DNA of 44,839 nucleotides from an uncultured Clostridia bacterium (GCA_944383415.1 CALWPK010000011.1:1-44839), one strand, 5' to 3'; positions 7,952 through 16,917 are shown, counted from the stretch's first letter. Numbers and translations: made by a program. The notes: generated from the letters alone by a model not told the origin.

Positions 7952-9738
7952 CGCTTCGATTTCTCCTTATTAATTTTATCTTGCAATTCTTTTATTTTTT
8001 GTAAATAAGAAATTTGTTCATCTACTGTAGTGCAGTTTTTCATCTTGACCTTCAATTCGTCTAGCGATTTAGTCAATTCATAAATTTTGACTCGTCTGAT
8101 CGTATCATCTAGATATTGCTTATATACATCGACTGGCGGAAAATCGTAATTGATCACTTGATCTATGAGAGACTTGTCATCAATCTCAAAATTGTCAAAC
8201 AACATTGATACATTATAATCAGAATTATTGTCAATTTTTTCTTTTAAAAACGCATATAATGAACTTAATTCATCATCAGAGTCGAAAAGTCCTGATAAGT
8301 CATCAATATTTTTTATCTTTTTATATAAAATTGATGATAACAGCATTATTTTGCTATCTTTTATGTATTTGTTGCTCTCTGTATCCAACTTTGAATCTGT
8401 GACTTCTTTCTCCTCACTCTCTTTAAATTCGGAGGTCATTAGGCTCTTTCTCAATGCATCGATTGGAATTTTCACTATCTTTTGAACAGCACCTAAATAA
8501 ATTTCTCTTTCTGCCGGAGATGAAAATTTCGATATATAATTCAACGCTTCGTTTATATATTTATTTTTGTCAGAATTGGACTGCAGATCATATTTTTTGG
8601 CACTATCTTTTAGTACGAAATCTACACAATCAATCGCTTCGCTCAACAAATCTAAAAATTCTTCTTTCCCGCGTTTTTTCAAAAATTCATCCGGATCTTT
8701 CGCAATTGTAGGATCAAGTCTCACAACTTTCACATTGAGATCAATTGACTTGAGAGTATCAATTGCTTTGTACGTAGCAAGATTGCCTGCTCCGTCTCCA
8801 TCTAGACACAAAATGACGTTATCAGCGAGTCGTTTGATCTGGCGTGCATGTTGTGACGTCAGAGCCGTCCCCATACAGCCAATCGTGTTGGTGATCCCTA
8901 CTTGGTGACAAGCAATTACATCAATATGACCTTCGACAATGATTATTGTATCCAGCAAATGCTCCTTTTTCAAATCTCGCAAGAAATTGTATCCAAAAAG
9001 AATATCACTTTTGTTGAATACTAATGTTTGAGGTGTGTTTTTGTATTTTGCGCGATCGTCACGTTCTGAAACTGATCTGCCCGAATATGCCACAACATCT
9101 CCAAAGCCATTGAAAATTGGGAAAATCAATCGCTCACCGAAAAAATCATACAAATTGTCTCTTTCTCCACAACCAGCCACGCCTGCTGAGTACATTTCTT
9201 CTGGGGTGAAACCTAATTTTCCCAAATGTCTTGGCAGATCATCATAGTTTAGAGATGCTCCTATTTGAAATTTTTCGATCATTTCGTCAGATATTTTTCG
9301 TTTTTCTAGATATTTTTTTTGAATAGAATTCTTTGAATTCAATAAAGTCTTATGGTAAAATTCGGTAGTTGCTCTCAAAACCTGATATATTCTATCCTTT
9401 TTGTGCTTGAGTTCCTGCATCTTCTGATTGTCTTTCTCACTAGGCATTTCTAGACCTGCATTTTTTGCAAGAATCTCAACTGCTGTATAAAAATTTACAT
9501 TTTCCATTTTCATAACTAGATTAAATACATTGCCACTCACTCCACATCCAAAACATTTGAAGAATTGTGCGTCTTGCTTAATAGAAAATGAGGGTGTTTT
9601 CTCATTATGAAAAGGACAACACGCCCAAAAATTCCCACCACGTCTATTGAGAGTAATGTACTTACTAGCCACATCTACAATGTCATTTTTGGACTTGACT
9701 TCTTCCAAAAATTGCTGTGAAATACTAGTTTTTGCCAT
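7948..9738 (-). CDS. dnaG: DNA primase
   Basis: The primase has 596 residues and makes RNA primers at the replication fork. The N-terminal CHC2 zinc finger has C41, H44, C62 and C65. The TOPRIM domain shows IIIVEGHIDVIA and CLDGDGAGN with the expected Glu and Asp residues. The C-terminal part is a helical helicase-interaction domain. I choose ATG 9738, which has GGAG 9 nt upstream; the TTG at 9753 would overlap that site. It is the first gene of an overlapping set with the sigma region-2 gene, rpoD and a zinc-ribbon gene, a version of the macromolecular-synthesis operon without rpsU. Confidence 0.97.
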   Translation of the reverse strand: MAKTSISQQFLEEVKSKNDIVDVASKYITLNRRGGNFWACCPFHNEKTPSFSIKQDAQFFKCFGCGVSGNVFNLVMKMENVNFYTAVEILAKNAGLEMPSEKDNQKMQELKHKKDRIYQVLRATTEFYHKTLLNSKNSIQKKYLEKRKISDEMIEKFQIGASLNYDDLPRHLGKLGFTPEEMYSAGVAGCGERDNLYDFFGERLIFPIFNGFGDVVAYSGRSVSERDDRAKYKNTPQTLVFNKSDILFGYNFLRDLKKEHLLDTIIIVEGHIDVIACHQVGITNTIGCMGTALTSQHARQIKRLADNVILCLDGDGAGNLATYKAIDTLKSIDLNVKVVRLDPTIAKDPDEFLKKRGKEEFLDLLSEAIDCVDFVLKDSAKKYDLQSNSDKNKYINEALNYISKFSSPAEREIYLGAVQKIVKIPIDALRKSLMTSEFKESEEKEVTDSKLDTESNKYIKDSKIMLLSSILYKKIKNIDDLSGLFDSDDELSSLYAFLKEKIDNNSDYNVSMLFDNFEIDDKSLIDQVINYDFPPVDVYKQYLDDTIRRVKIYELTKSLDELKVKMKNCTTVDEQISYLQKIKELQDKINKEKSKR

Positions 9739-9944
9739 CGGTAAACACTCCAATTATTTGCTTAATACACCACATAAAAAAACTTTCCTTATTGATAATT
9801 ATTAATATTTTTTAAAAAATAAATAATGTAGGATTCCCTACCTACCCCTCTTCATAACTAAATACAACATAAACTTTATATTTTCCTAAATATTTATAAA
9901 ATTTGTTATAAATATTTTTGATAAATAAGATAAATCTTCCATAA

Positions 9945-9993
9945 AATCAAAAACAAAACAAACAGACTATACAATATCTTGAGTCTGCCTGTT
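9945..9993 (-). terminator. Rho-independent terminator downstream of ppdK
   Basis: On the minus strand a 12-bp stem with two G-U pairs (AACAGGCAGACT with AGTCTGTTTGTT) closes a 13-nt loop. It is followed by a T-rich tract broken by single other bases. Confidence 0.75.
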
Positions 9994-10097
9994 TCGTTAA
10001 GATAAACTTTTTATCCCTCACTTCGACCATTGTCTTGTGAGTCTTATTTTTCGTTTGGTCTGCTCTAGGTTTTTCTATCAAACAAGAATGTATTTTA

Positions 10098-10139
10098 TTA
10101 CTTTCTTGGATTTTTTATGTTCGCTTGGGCTGCGGCACG
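10098..10139 (-). pseudogene. Remnant of the 3' end of a second ppdK copy
   Basis: Read on the minus strand it encodes R then AAAQANIKNPRK and a stop, the same 12 residues and stop that end the intact ppdK 150 nt upstream. Eight of the 12 codons differ, all at third positions and all synonymous, so the copy diverged while under selection as protein. Similarity also continues a few bases past the stop (CAAGAAT). Immediately upstream the frame has TGA and similarity ends. Confidence 0.75.
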
Positions 10140-10156
10140 TCATAACTCTCGCTTTT

Positions 10157-10182
10157 GTCAGATTGCTTATGCAATCGTTGAC
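10157..10182. other. Imperfect inverted repeat in the ppdK-dnaG gap
   Basis: GTCA-GATTGC, a 4-nt TTAT loop, then GCAATC-TGAC with a 2-nt bulge forms a 10-bp stem. It has no T tract on either side, so it is not a typical terminator. It may be part of an RNA or a small repeat element. Confidence 0.5.
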
Positions 10183-10291
10183 CTTTTGCTCGGTTATTCC
10201 TTATCCCCATTTCAACTTCGTTTTATGGAGTCCCCAGATGAAGGCTCGCTTTGCATTTACCATCATCATCAAACTGCTTGACAAGAATTAT

Positions 10292-12934
10292 TTATTTTCT
10301 TGGATTTTTGATATTTGCCTGAGCGGCAGCGAGCCTTGCAATTGGAACGCGGAATGGAGAACAACTCACATAGTCAAGTCCAATGTTGTGACAGAATTCT
10401 ATGCTTGAAGGGTCTCCACCATGTTCGCCACATATACCTGCGTGCAAGTCAGGTCGAGTAGATTTCCCCAATTTTATTGCCATTTCCATCAACTTGCCTA
10501 CACCAACAGTGTCTAGACGTGCAAATGGATCTGATTCATATATTTTATTTCCATAATATGAAGGTAAGAATTTTCCCGCATCGTCACGGCTGAATCCAAA
10601 TGTCATCTGAGTCAAATCGTTAGTACCAAAACAGAAGAATTCGGCTTCTTTTGCTATTTCATCAGCGGTCAAAGCGGCTCTTGGTATTTCTATCATTGTG
10701 CCAACTTCATATTTCAAATTTGATTTTGCTTTTGCAATAGTTTCGTCTGCAGTTTTAACCACGATTTTCTTGACATACGCCAATTCTTTCACTTCGCCAA
10801 CCAATGGGATCATAATCTCTGGCTGAACTTTCCAATCAGGATGTTTCTTTTGAACATTGATCGCCGCTTTGATGACCGCTCTTGTTTGCATCTCTGCAAT
10901 CTCTGGATATGTAACGGTCAAACGACAACCACGATGTCCCATCATTGGATTGAATTCGTGCAAGTCATTTATGATTTGTTTGATTTGAGCAACGGTTTTA
11001 TTTTGCGCTTTTGCAAGTGCTTTGATATCCTCCTCTGCCGTAGGCACAAACTCGTGAAGAGGTGGATCTAAGAAACGGATTGTGACAGGTTGACCTTTCA
11101 ATGCCTCCATAAGACCTTCAAAGTCTTTTTGTTGCATAGGTTCTATCTTGTTCAATGCCTTGATTCTTTCTTCTACAGTGTCGGCACAGATCATCTCTCT
11201 AAATGCGCCAATACGTTCAGGATCAAAGAACATGTGTTCTGTACGACACAAACCAATGCCTTGAGCGCCCAATTCGGTAGCACGAATAGCGTCTTGTGGA
11301 GTATCTGCGTTGGTCCTTACCCCAAGTGCCTTGTACTTGTCTGCCAATTTCATAATTCTTCCAAAGTATCCGCTATTTGGATCGGCTGGAACCGTTTTGA
11401 TCAAACAATCGTAGATTTTACCTGTAGAACCATCTAGAGACAAAACATCTCCCTCTTTGAACACTTTTCCTGCAAGAGTAAATCTCTTGTTCTCTTCATC
11501 CATTTTAATATCACCACAACCTGATACACAGCAAGTACCCATACCACGTGCAACAACGGCTGCGTGTGATGTTTGACCGCCACGTACAGTCAAAATACCT
11601 TGAGCATATTTCATACCCTCGATGTCTTCTGGGCTAGTTTCTAGACGAACTAGGATCACTTTTTCACCATTTTTGCCCAATTCAACAGCATCTTCCGCTG
11701 TGAATACAATTTTACCTGCAGCGGCACCAGGAGAGGCTGCGATACCTTTGCCTACCACATTATTTTTGTCAGCGTTGGCGAGCGCTTTGCTATCAAATGT
11801 AGGATGCAACAACATATCCAAAGATTTAGCATCAATTTGCATCAATGCTTCTTTTTCTGTGATCATTCCCTCATCGATTAAATCACAGGCAATTTTGATA
11901 GCAGCCGCAGCGGTACGTTTACCATTTCTAGTCTGCAACATATACAAATGTTTATCTTCAATAGTGAATTCCATATCCTGCATATCTCTATAATGCTTCT
12001 CTAGAATATCACAAATCTTTTTGAATTGATTATACACTTCCGGCATAACTTCTGCCATCTTCTCAATAGGCATAGGTGTACGCACACCAGCAACGACATC
12101 TTCACCTTGCGCGTTGATCAAGAATTCACCCATCAACCCCTTCTCTCCTGTAGCAGGATTTCTAGTGAACGCAACGCCAGTGCCTGACGTGTCACCCATA
12201 TTACCAAATGCCATCATCTGAACATTGACAGCCGTTCCCCAAGAATATGGGATATCGTGGTCCATACGATAGATATTAGCACGAGGATTGTCCCAAGAAC
12301 GGAACACTGCTTTGATCGCTTCGAACAATTGCTCTTTTGGATCGGTTGGGAAATCTTTTCCAAGTTGATTTTTGTACTCTGCTTTGAATTCGCGTGCCAA
12401 TTCTTTCAAATCGTCAGCAGTCAACTCTACATCATATACTACACCCTTTTTCTCTTTCATTTGGTCGATGAGTTTTTCAAAATATTTTTTGCCCACTTCC
12501 ATAACAACATCTGAAAACATTTGGATAAATCTACGATAGCAGTCCCAAGCCCAACGTGGATTGCCACTCTTCCTTGAAAGAGTCTCGACTACTTCTTCAT
12601 TGAGACCCAAATTCAGAATCGTGTCCATCATTCCAGGCATTGAAGCACGTGCTCCTGAACGCACAGATACTAATAACGGATTTTCTTTGTCTCCAAATTT
12701 TTTGCCAGTAATCTTCTCCATCTTCTCAATATTTTCCATAATCTCTTTTTGAATGGATGGATTGATTTGACGACCATCTTCATAATATTGAGTGCAGGCT
12801 TCCGTTGAAATTGTAAAACCTTGAGGAACAGGAAGCCCTATTCTCGTCATTTCGGCTAGGTTTGCACCTTTTCCACCTAGAAGTTCACGCATATTAGCAT
12901 TTCCTTCACTAAATAGATAAACGTATTTTTTCAT
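10292..12934 (-). CDS. ppdK: Pyruvate, phosphate dikinase
   Basis: The enzyme has 880 residues and interconverts pyruvate, ATP and phosphate with phosphoenolpyruvate, AMP and pyrophosphate in the cytosol. It is common in fermentative clostridia in place of, or beside, pyruvate kinase. The nucleotide-binding domain starts with GGKGANLAEM. The phosphohistidine domain has GGQTSHAAVVARGMG with the catalytic His at 457. The PEP-binding barrel has MGHRGCRL, FGTNDLTQMTFG and HAGICGEHGGDP with the catalytic Cys. The start has AAGGAG 6 nt upstream. It is monocistronic by layout, with terminators on both sides. No PPDK regulatory protein gene is seen in the window. Confidence 0.98.
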   Translation of the reverse strand: MKKYVYLFSEGNANMRELLGGKGANLAEMTRIGLPVPQGFTISTEACTQYYEDGRQINPSIQKEIMENIEKMEKITGKKFGDKENPLLVSVRSGARASMPGMMDTILNLGLNEEVVETLSRKSGNPRWAWDCYRRFIQMFSDVVMEVGKKYFEKLIDQMKEKKGVVYDVELTADDLKELAREFKAEYKNQLGKDFPTDPKEQLFEAIKAVFRSWDNPRANIYRMDHDIPYSWGTAVNVQMMAFGNMGDTSGTGVAFTRNPATGEKGLMGEFLINAQGEDVVAGVRTPMPIEKMAEVMPEVYNQFKKICDILEKHYRDMQDMEFTIEDKHLYMLQTRNGKRTAAAAIKIACDLIDEGMITEKEALMQIDAKSLDMLLHPTFDSKALANADKNNVVGKGIAASPGAAAGKIVFTAEDAVELGKNGEKVILVRLETSPEDIEGMKYAQGILTVRGGQTSHAAVVARGMGTCCVSGCGDIKMDEENKRFTLAGKVFKEGDVLSLDGSTGKIYDCLIKTVPADPNSGYFGRIMKLADKYKALGVRTNADTPQDAIRATELGAQGIGLCRTEHMFFDPERIGAFREMICADTVEERIKALNKIEPMQQKDFEGLMEALKGQPVTIRFLDPPLHEFVPTAEEDIKALAKAQNKTVAQIKQIINDLHEFNPMMGHRGCRLTVTYPEIAEMQTRAVIKAAINVQKKHPDWKVQPEIMIPLVGEVKELAYVKKIVVKTADETIAKAKSNLKYEVGTMIEIPRAALTADEIAKEAEFFCFGTNDLTQMTFGFSRDDAGKFLPSYYGNKIYESDPFARLDTVGVGKLMEMAIKLGKSTRPDLHAGICGEHGGDPSSIEFCHNIGLDYVSCSPFRVPIARLAAAQANIKNPRK

Positions 12935-12976
12935 ATATTCTCCTTAAAACATACGTTAATAAGAATAGCGAAAATG

Positions 12977-13004
12977 CAAAAAAAAAGCAAGCAAAAAGTG
13001 CTTT
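12977..13004 (-). terminator. Terminator downstream of recO
   Basis: The minus strand forms AAAGCA, a 9-nt loop, then TGCTTT followed by a run of T. It lies between the recO stop and the ppdK start and would separate the two transcripts. Confidence 0.65.
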
Positions 13005-13097
13005 AATTTGAAATTTGTTGTAAATAGTTAGTTTTACGTTCAATTATCCTTAAATATTTTGCGGGGGATGATTGAATTGACAATCCAAATGCGGATA

Positions 13098-13772
13098 TTA
13101 AATAAATTGAAAAGATTTGATATCTTCATTGAATTTTGCAAAAAGGATGTTGTGAAGAAGTCTTAAAGATTGTTTGAATGTAGTTTCATTATAGGTAAAT
13201 TCATAATTTTCATCGTTTATATTCTTGATAATAGTATATACTCTCTTATCTATTTCTATTGAATTCGGATTGCGAATTGTATCAAAATCTCCTGTCGTTT
13301 TGTCTAAGTATATTTTAGGACTATCAAAAAATTTCAATCCTAAACCTGAAAATGATATGAATTTCAAAATAAAATCAATGGTATAGATGTATTCATCCTT
13401 TTCTTCAATATTTTTCAGACTTGCCAAAAGCAACAAAAATAATTCTTCTTCAGGTTTTTCATTTGGGATGATGGTGCGAACGATATCAAGTATTATGTAG
13501 CCACACATCATTTTATTATAATCAGATAAAATTGGGAAAAAACCATCTATGACATTTGCAGATGTGACGGTGTTCGTCTTGCCTTTTGAGTTGATATTGA
13601 ATTCGGCGAACACAAAAGGTTGAGCAACTGACTTCAATTTTGCTTTTTCTTTTTTGACACCATTGAATTTCACATATATTTTTCCTTGCTCTAAACTAAA
13701 AATTGAGGCGATTTTGTCCGCCTCTTTGTAATCTGTTGTTTTGATAACTATTCCTTTCACTTTTGTATCCAT
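13098..13772 (-). CDS. recO: DNA repair protein RecO
   Basis: This recombination mediator has 224 residues and loads RecA with RecR and RecF. The N-terminal OB-fold begins KVKGIVIKTTDYKEADKI, the family hallmark, and is followed by QGKIYVKFNGVKKEKAK. The C-terminal helical part is typical, but I see no CxxC zinc motif, which some RecO proteins have. I choose ATG 13772 over the TTG three codons upstream; only a weak GTGA-type ribosome site is present. It follows the ybeY-era and yqzL-like genes in the classic Bacillota order, after a 162-nt gap that holds no gene. Confidence 0.93.
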   Translation of the reverse strand: MDTKVKGIVIKTTDYKEADKIASIFSLEQGKIYVKFNGVKKEKAKLKSVAQPFVFAEFNINSKGKTNTVTSANVIDGFFPILSDYNKMMCGYIILDIVRTIIPNEKPEEELFLLLLASLKNIEEKDEYIYTIDFILKFISFSGLGLKFFDSPKIYLDKTTGDFDTIRNPNSIEIDKRVYTIIKNINDENYEFTYNETTFKQSLRLLHNILFAKFNEDIKSFQFI

Positions 13773-13934
13773 AAATATCAATCATTTCACTTCTTTATTT
13801 TCAATATTTGTAGACAAGAAATTTTCGCACAGCGTTATGAATTTTTATAAAATTTTACATTTTATTTCAAAAAAAGAGTATATTTATATGCTTTTTTATA
13901 TCATTTTTCGATATTTTTTTATTTTTCACCATTA

Positions 13935-14111
13935 TTACAGAGTCAAATTGTCCTCTTCTATTTTCTCCTCACTGATCTCTACAGCATTATAGGCGTCTTT
14001 CGCAAGATTACATAAAGAGCGATACATCATAAAATAATACGGTCTACCTGTAGAGGCGAATAGAACCATATAGGTATCCGCTATCTCTTCTATTGTCTTC
14101 ATTTTTTTCAT
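13935..14111 (-). CDS. YqzL-like small protein
   Basis: This is a 58-residue protein starting at ATG 14111 with AGGAG 5 nt upstream (the GTG at 14117 lies inside that site). The core VLFASTGRPYYFMMYRSL fits the pattern of Bacillus YqzL (F-x-TG-x3-Y-x2-(L/M)-(F/Y)-K/R). The location between era and recO is the same as in Bacillus. The C-terminus is acidic. The function of YqzL is unknown. The identification rests on short similarity plus position. Confidence 0.65.
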   Translation of the reverse strand: MKKMKTIEEIADTYMVLFASTGRPYYFMMYRSLCNLAKDAYNAVEISEEKIEEDNLTL

Positions 14112-14148
14112 AATCACTCCTTTTATATTCTATGTTGAATTTAATATT

Positions 14149-15519
14149 TTATTCACCAACTTTCAATCCGAACTCGGCAATGTATCGCATATCATTTCTC
14201 CAATTCTCTTTAACTTTGACATAGATTTGAAGATTTATGTGTCTTTCTAGCAATTTTTCAATTGCCATTCTTGACTTGGTGGAAATCTCCTTTATCTTTT
14301 CTCCATTTTTGCCTAATATGATTGGTTTGTGAGACTCGCGTTCACAATATAGATCTGCATATATCTCGACAGGATCTGTGTTTTCTTTAAATTGTGTCAC
14401 CACAACTTGAATCCCGTGTGGCACCTCATCGTCTAGACAGAGAAGTGCTTTCTCACGTATAATTTCTGCACTTATCTCGCGAAGATTCTTGTCTGTATAA
14501 ATGTCTAGCGGATAATATCTCATCTCAAAATCGAATGCTGGCAAATATTTCTTGATCATCTCAATGAGCACGTCACAATTAGTACCTTTTAATGCAGATA
14601 TTGGAAGGATTTCATCCACTTTTGCAACTTTTGACAACTGTGCTAGTTGAGGATAAGTCTTTTCATATTTTACCTCATCAATTTTGTTGATAAGCAATAT
14701 TTTCTTGGCATTGCTAGACAACTTCTTCTCCATTTTTTCATACTGCTCTAATAGCGGTTTTTTGGCATCTAGCAATATCAATAATATCTCAGTGTCCTCT
14801 GTAGCGTCAGATATTTGTTTGTCCATTTCGGCATCTATTTTGGTCTTTCTCTTGTGATATCCTGGCGTGTCTACGAACACGATTTGAGTGGTCGCGTCAT
14901 TGTATACGCCTTTTATATTTTCACGCGTAGTCTGCGACTTTGGACTCACTATTGCCACCTTTTCGCCGACCAATTGGTTGATTAACGTACTTTTCCCAGT
15001 GTTTGTCTCTCCAATGATTGTGACAAATCCGCATTTAAAATTCTCACGTCTTATATTTAGTTTGTCTAAAATTTCGTTTTGAAATTTAGTCATCACTTCT
15101 TCGTCTTCTTTCTCTATATGGTCATAGCCCAAGATGTGTAGCAAGCCATGGCAGAATAGGAAACACATCTCTCGATTCAACGAATGACCATATTCTTTGC
15201 TCTGCTCTTCTGCCCGCTTGGTGCAAATATAAATATCTCCAATGAGCAATCTATTATCATCTGGATCAATCTCTAGTTTGTAATCAGACAACTTCAATTT
15301 TTCTTTTGGTTTCAATTCAACATAAGGATATGTCAAAACATCTGTCACTTTGTCTATATTTCTGGTGTCTTTGTTGAGTCTCCTAATCGTTTTTTCATCC
15401 ACAAATGAAAGGTTGACTTTAATTCTCTTGGGAAGATGAGCAAAATCCGCCACCGCCTCATATACTCTAGTGAGATTTTGCATAATTTTTTCATCAACCT
15501 TTGAATTAAATTCAATCAT
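14149..15519 (-). CDS. YbeY endoribonuclease fused to GTPase Era
   Basis: This single 456-residue frame joins two rRNA-maturation proteins. Residues 1 to about 155 are YbeY, with the zinc-binding HGLLHILGYDH (H124, H128, H134). From about 162 the chain is Era: P-loop GETNTGKST (170-178, unlike the usual GRPNVGKST), DTPG (217-220) and NKID (278-281). A C-terminal KH domain has IILGKNGEKIKEI. The junction has essentially no linker. YbeY processes the 3' end of 16S rRNA and Era binds that same end, and the two interact in E. coli, so a fusion makes sense. It overlaps yqfD by 8 nt. The genes usually between yqfD and era (phoH, the 7TM-HD gene, dgkA, cdd) are missing here. Confidence 0.93.
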   Translation of the reverse strand: MIEFNSKVDEKIMQNLTRVYEAVADFAHLPKRIKVNLSFVDEKTIRRLNKDTRNIDKVTDVLTYPYVELKPKEKLKLSDYKLEIDPDDNRLLIGDIYICTKRAEEQSKEYGHSLNREMCFLFCHGLLHILGYDHIEKEDEEVMTKFQNEILDKLNIRRENFKCGFVTIIGETNTGKSTLINQLVGEKVAIVSPKSQTTRENIKGVYNDATTQIVFVDTPGYHKRKTKIDAEMDKQISDATEDTEILLILLDAKKPLLEQYEKMEKKLSSNAKKILLINKIDEVKYEKTYPQLAQLSKVAKVDEILPISALKGTNCDVLIEMIKKYLPAFDFEMRYYPLDIYTDKNLREISAEIIREKALLCLDDEVPHGIQVVVTQFKENTDPVEIYADLYCERESHKPIILGKNGEKIKEISTKSRMAIEKLLERHINLQIYVKVKENWRNDMRYIAEFGLKVGE

Positions 15520-16603
15520 TTATTACTCCTTCCACTGTAACACTTGTGGTGGCATACAGAGCGTCTGAGACTAGTGCAACCTCTGTATGCTCATCAATCA
15601 TTTTTGTATAAGTAGGTAGCAATTCGTACGCACCGGCCCGAGATGATTCTATCAATGAGTCTCTCTCATCATCTAAGTCGTGTGTTATCTCTACAGGCGA
15701 CAGTTCATAGTATATGGTCACATCGCGACTGAACGGAACGAGCCTACTTATATTTTCATTATAACTAACTGTTTCAAAAAGAGCAAACGAATTTTTGCTT
15801 TTGCCTGAAAATAAATTTAGATCAAATAGTTTGTACTGATACGTCTTGATGCTTTTCCCTGTGCGATTGAGAACAAATTCGGTGCGTTTTAGTTCCGCTG
15901 TATACACTACAAAAATATTCCCTCGAATCTCCGCAATTGGCTCCACACTCACTTTCTCGCCGTCACTGTTGATATTGAATGGCAAGACTAGCGGATCACC
16001 AACATTGACATAATCACCGATCTTGACGTTCGAGGTGCCTGTAATAATGTTGATTTCACTGACAATACCATTGAATTTGGCAGTGATGGGCGCGTATTCC
16101 GTCTCTGAATATACCAATTTCTCACTAAGATTTATGATTATAGCAGTGCCTTGTCTGATGACTGAAACTTGAGCGATTCTATCATAGTTTTTCAAAAGTA
16201 TATTTTCTATATCTTCGCTCGACGCGAGGTTTATCTTGCCAACCCGCACCCCATTATCTTTCAGGACTTCTATGATTTCCGTTTCTCTTAGTTCGACAGT
16301 GCCGTATACTCTGATCTGCCAAGTATAGTTGCTCATAAATATAGCAAAGATTATTCCAATAAAAACTCCTAGTAAAATCCCCACATTCGTAGCCACCAAC
16401 TTTGGCACACGATTTAATTTACCCAAAGTGCGTGTCACCTTGAAATTCGCTATGTATCTCTTGACCTTCTTCTCATCTTTGTCGTCTATTTCAAAGGTCA
16501 AATGATCGTTTGAATGTTTTGTCACATTATACAGCGTCACCTTCTTCAAATATAGCATTTTAATAAGGTTGTCCAGATTGTAGCCTTTCAGATCAAATCT
16601 CAT
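15512..16603 (-). CDS. yqfD: Sporulation-associated protein YqfD
   Basis: The protein has 363 residues, with an N-terminal cytosolic part, one transmembrane segment (about 75-93, VGILLGVFIGIIFAIFM) and an outside region. That region begins YTWQIRVYGTVELRETEIIEVLKDNGV, a FtsQ/POTRA-like domain typical of YqfD. The family is SigE-dependent in Bacillus and required for normal sporulation in related species. The ATG overlaps the yqfC stop (ATGA), and the 3' end overlaps ybeY-era by 8 nt. Its presence suggests the lineage sporulates or descends from spore formers. Confidence 0.9.
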   Translation of the reverse strand: MRFDLKGYNLDNLIKMLYLKKVTLYNVTKHSNDHLTFEIDDKDEKKVKRYIANFKVTRTLGKLNRVPKLVATNVGILLGVFIGIIFAIFMSNYTWQIRVYGTVELRETEIIEVLKDNGVRVGKINLASSEDIENILLKNYDRIAQVSVIRQGTAIIINLSEKLVYSETEYAPITAKFNGIVSEINIITGTSNVKIGDYVNVGDPLVLPFNINSDGEKVSVEPIAEIRGNIFVVYTAELKRTEFVLNRTGKSIKTYQYKLFDLNLFSGKSKNSFALFETVSYNENISRLVPFSRDVTIYYELSPVEITHDLDDERDSLIESSRAGAYELLPTYTKMIDEHTEVALVSDALYATTSVTVEGVIND

Positions 16604-16854
16604 CTCTCACCTACCGATTTTATATCGCCCTCAATGACGCACGTGTTTTTATCTAAATATTTTATCTTCAAATTTTTGCCCGTGACTATTAATACACATT
16701 TTTTCATCTGAAAGTCCATTTCCTCCGTGCCAAAACTGATTACCGATTTTATCCCCTCTAAATATAAATATTTCCCGCCCAAATTTATCGTGCGGAAATT
16801 AATTGACGTGTCAGTTTTGACCATTAACTTATCGATCTCATCCAGCATACTCAT
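16600..16854 (-). CDS. yqfC: Sporulation protein YqfC (YabP/YqfC family)
   Basis: This 84-residue protein is mostly beta-strand. The pattern GGKYLYLEGIKSVISFGTEE followed by VLIVTGKNLKIKYLD matches the YabP/YqfC family. It leads the yqfC-yqfD-ybeY/era run. No Shine-Dalgarno precedes the start; a perfect TATAAT ends 5 nt before the ATG. The start could be two codons later (ATG 16848). Confidence 0.85.
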   Translation of the reverse strand: MSMLDEIDKLMVKTDTSINFRTINLGGKYLYLEGIKSVISFGTEEMDFQMKKCVLIVTGKNLKIKYLDKNTCVIEGDIKSVGER

Positions 16855-16859
16855 AATTA

Positions 16860-16865
16860 ATTATA
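16860..16865 (-). promoter_or_regulatory. Candidate -10 box of yqfC
   Basis: TATAAT on the minus strand ends 5 nt before ATG 16854, downstream of a terminator. No strong -35 is seen. The geometry suggests a leaderless or near-leaderless transcript. Confidence 0.45.
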
Positions 16866-16890
16866 TGTTGAGAAATCAATAAAAAGACAC

Positions 16891-16917
16891 AAAAAATCTG
16901 ACCGCTAGTCGATCAGA
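16891..16917 (-). terminator. Terminator upstream of yqfC
   Basis: The minus strand reads TCTGATC, a 7-nt loop, then GGTCAGA (one T-G pair), followed by six T. It would end transcripts coming from the ABC-F direction. Confidence 0.7.

Larger units (their letters stand above)
9739..10291 (-). other. Non-coding stretch between ppdK and dnaG
   Basis: This 553-nt gap holds a weak hairpin (GTAGG/CCTAC, 9828-9841), a strong terminator (9945-9993), a detached copy of the ppdK 3' end (10098-10139) and a hairpin at 10157-10182. The part from about 10000 to 10290 is much richer in G+C than other gaps here. It has only a 31-codon reading frame (10115-10210, minus) that I do not call as a gene. Confidence 0.6.

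Noticed and set aside
9739..9753. TTG start for dnaG five codons upstream of the chosen ATG
   Set aside because: The TTG codon overlaps the GGAG that serves the ATG at 9738; the same pattern led me to prefer the later ATG for rpoD, nth and yhbY.
10115..10210. 31-codon minus-strand frame after ppdK as a small gene
   Set aside because: No ribosome site, overlaps the ppdK tail remnant in another frame, and no support beyond being open.
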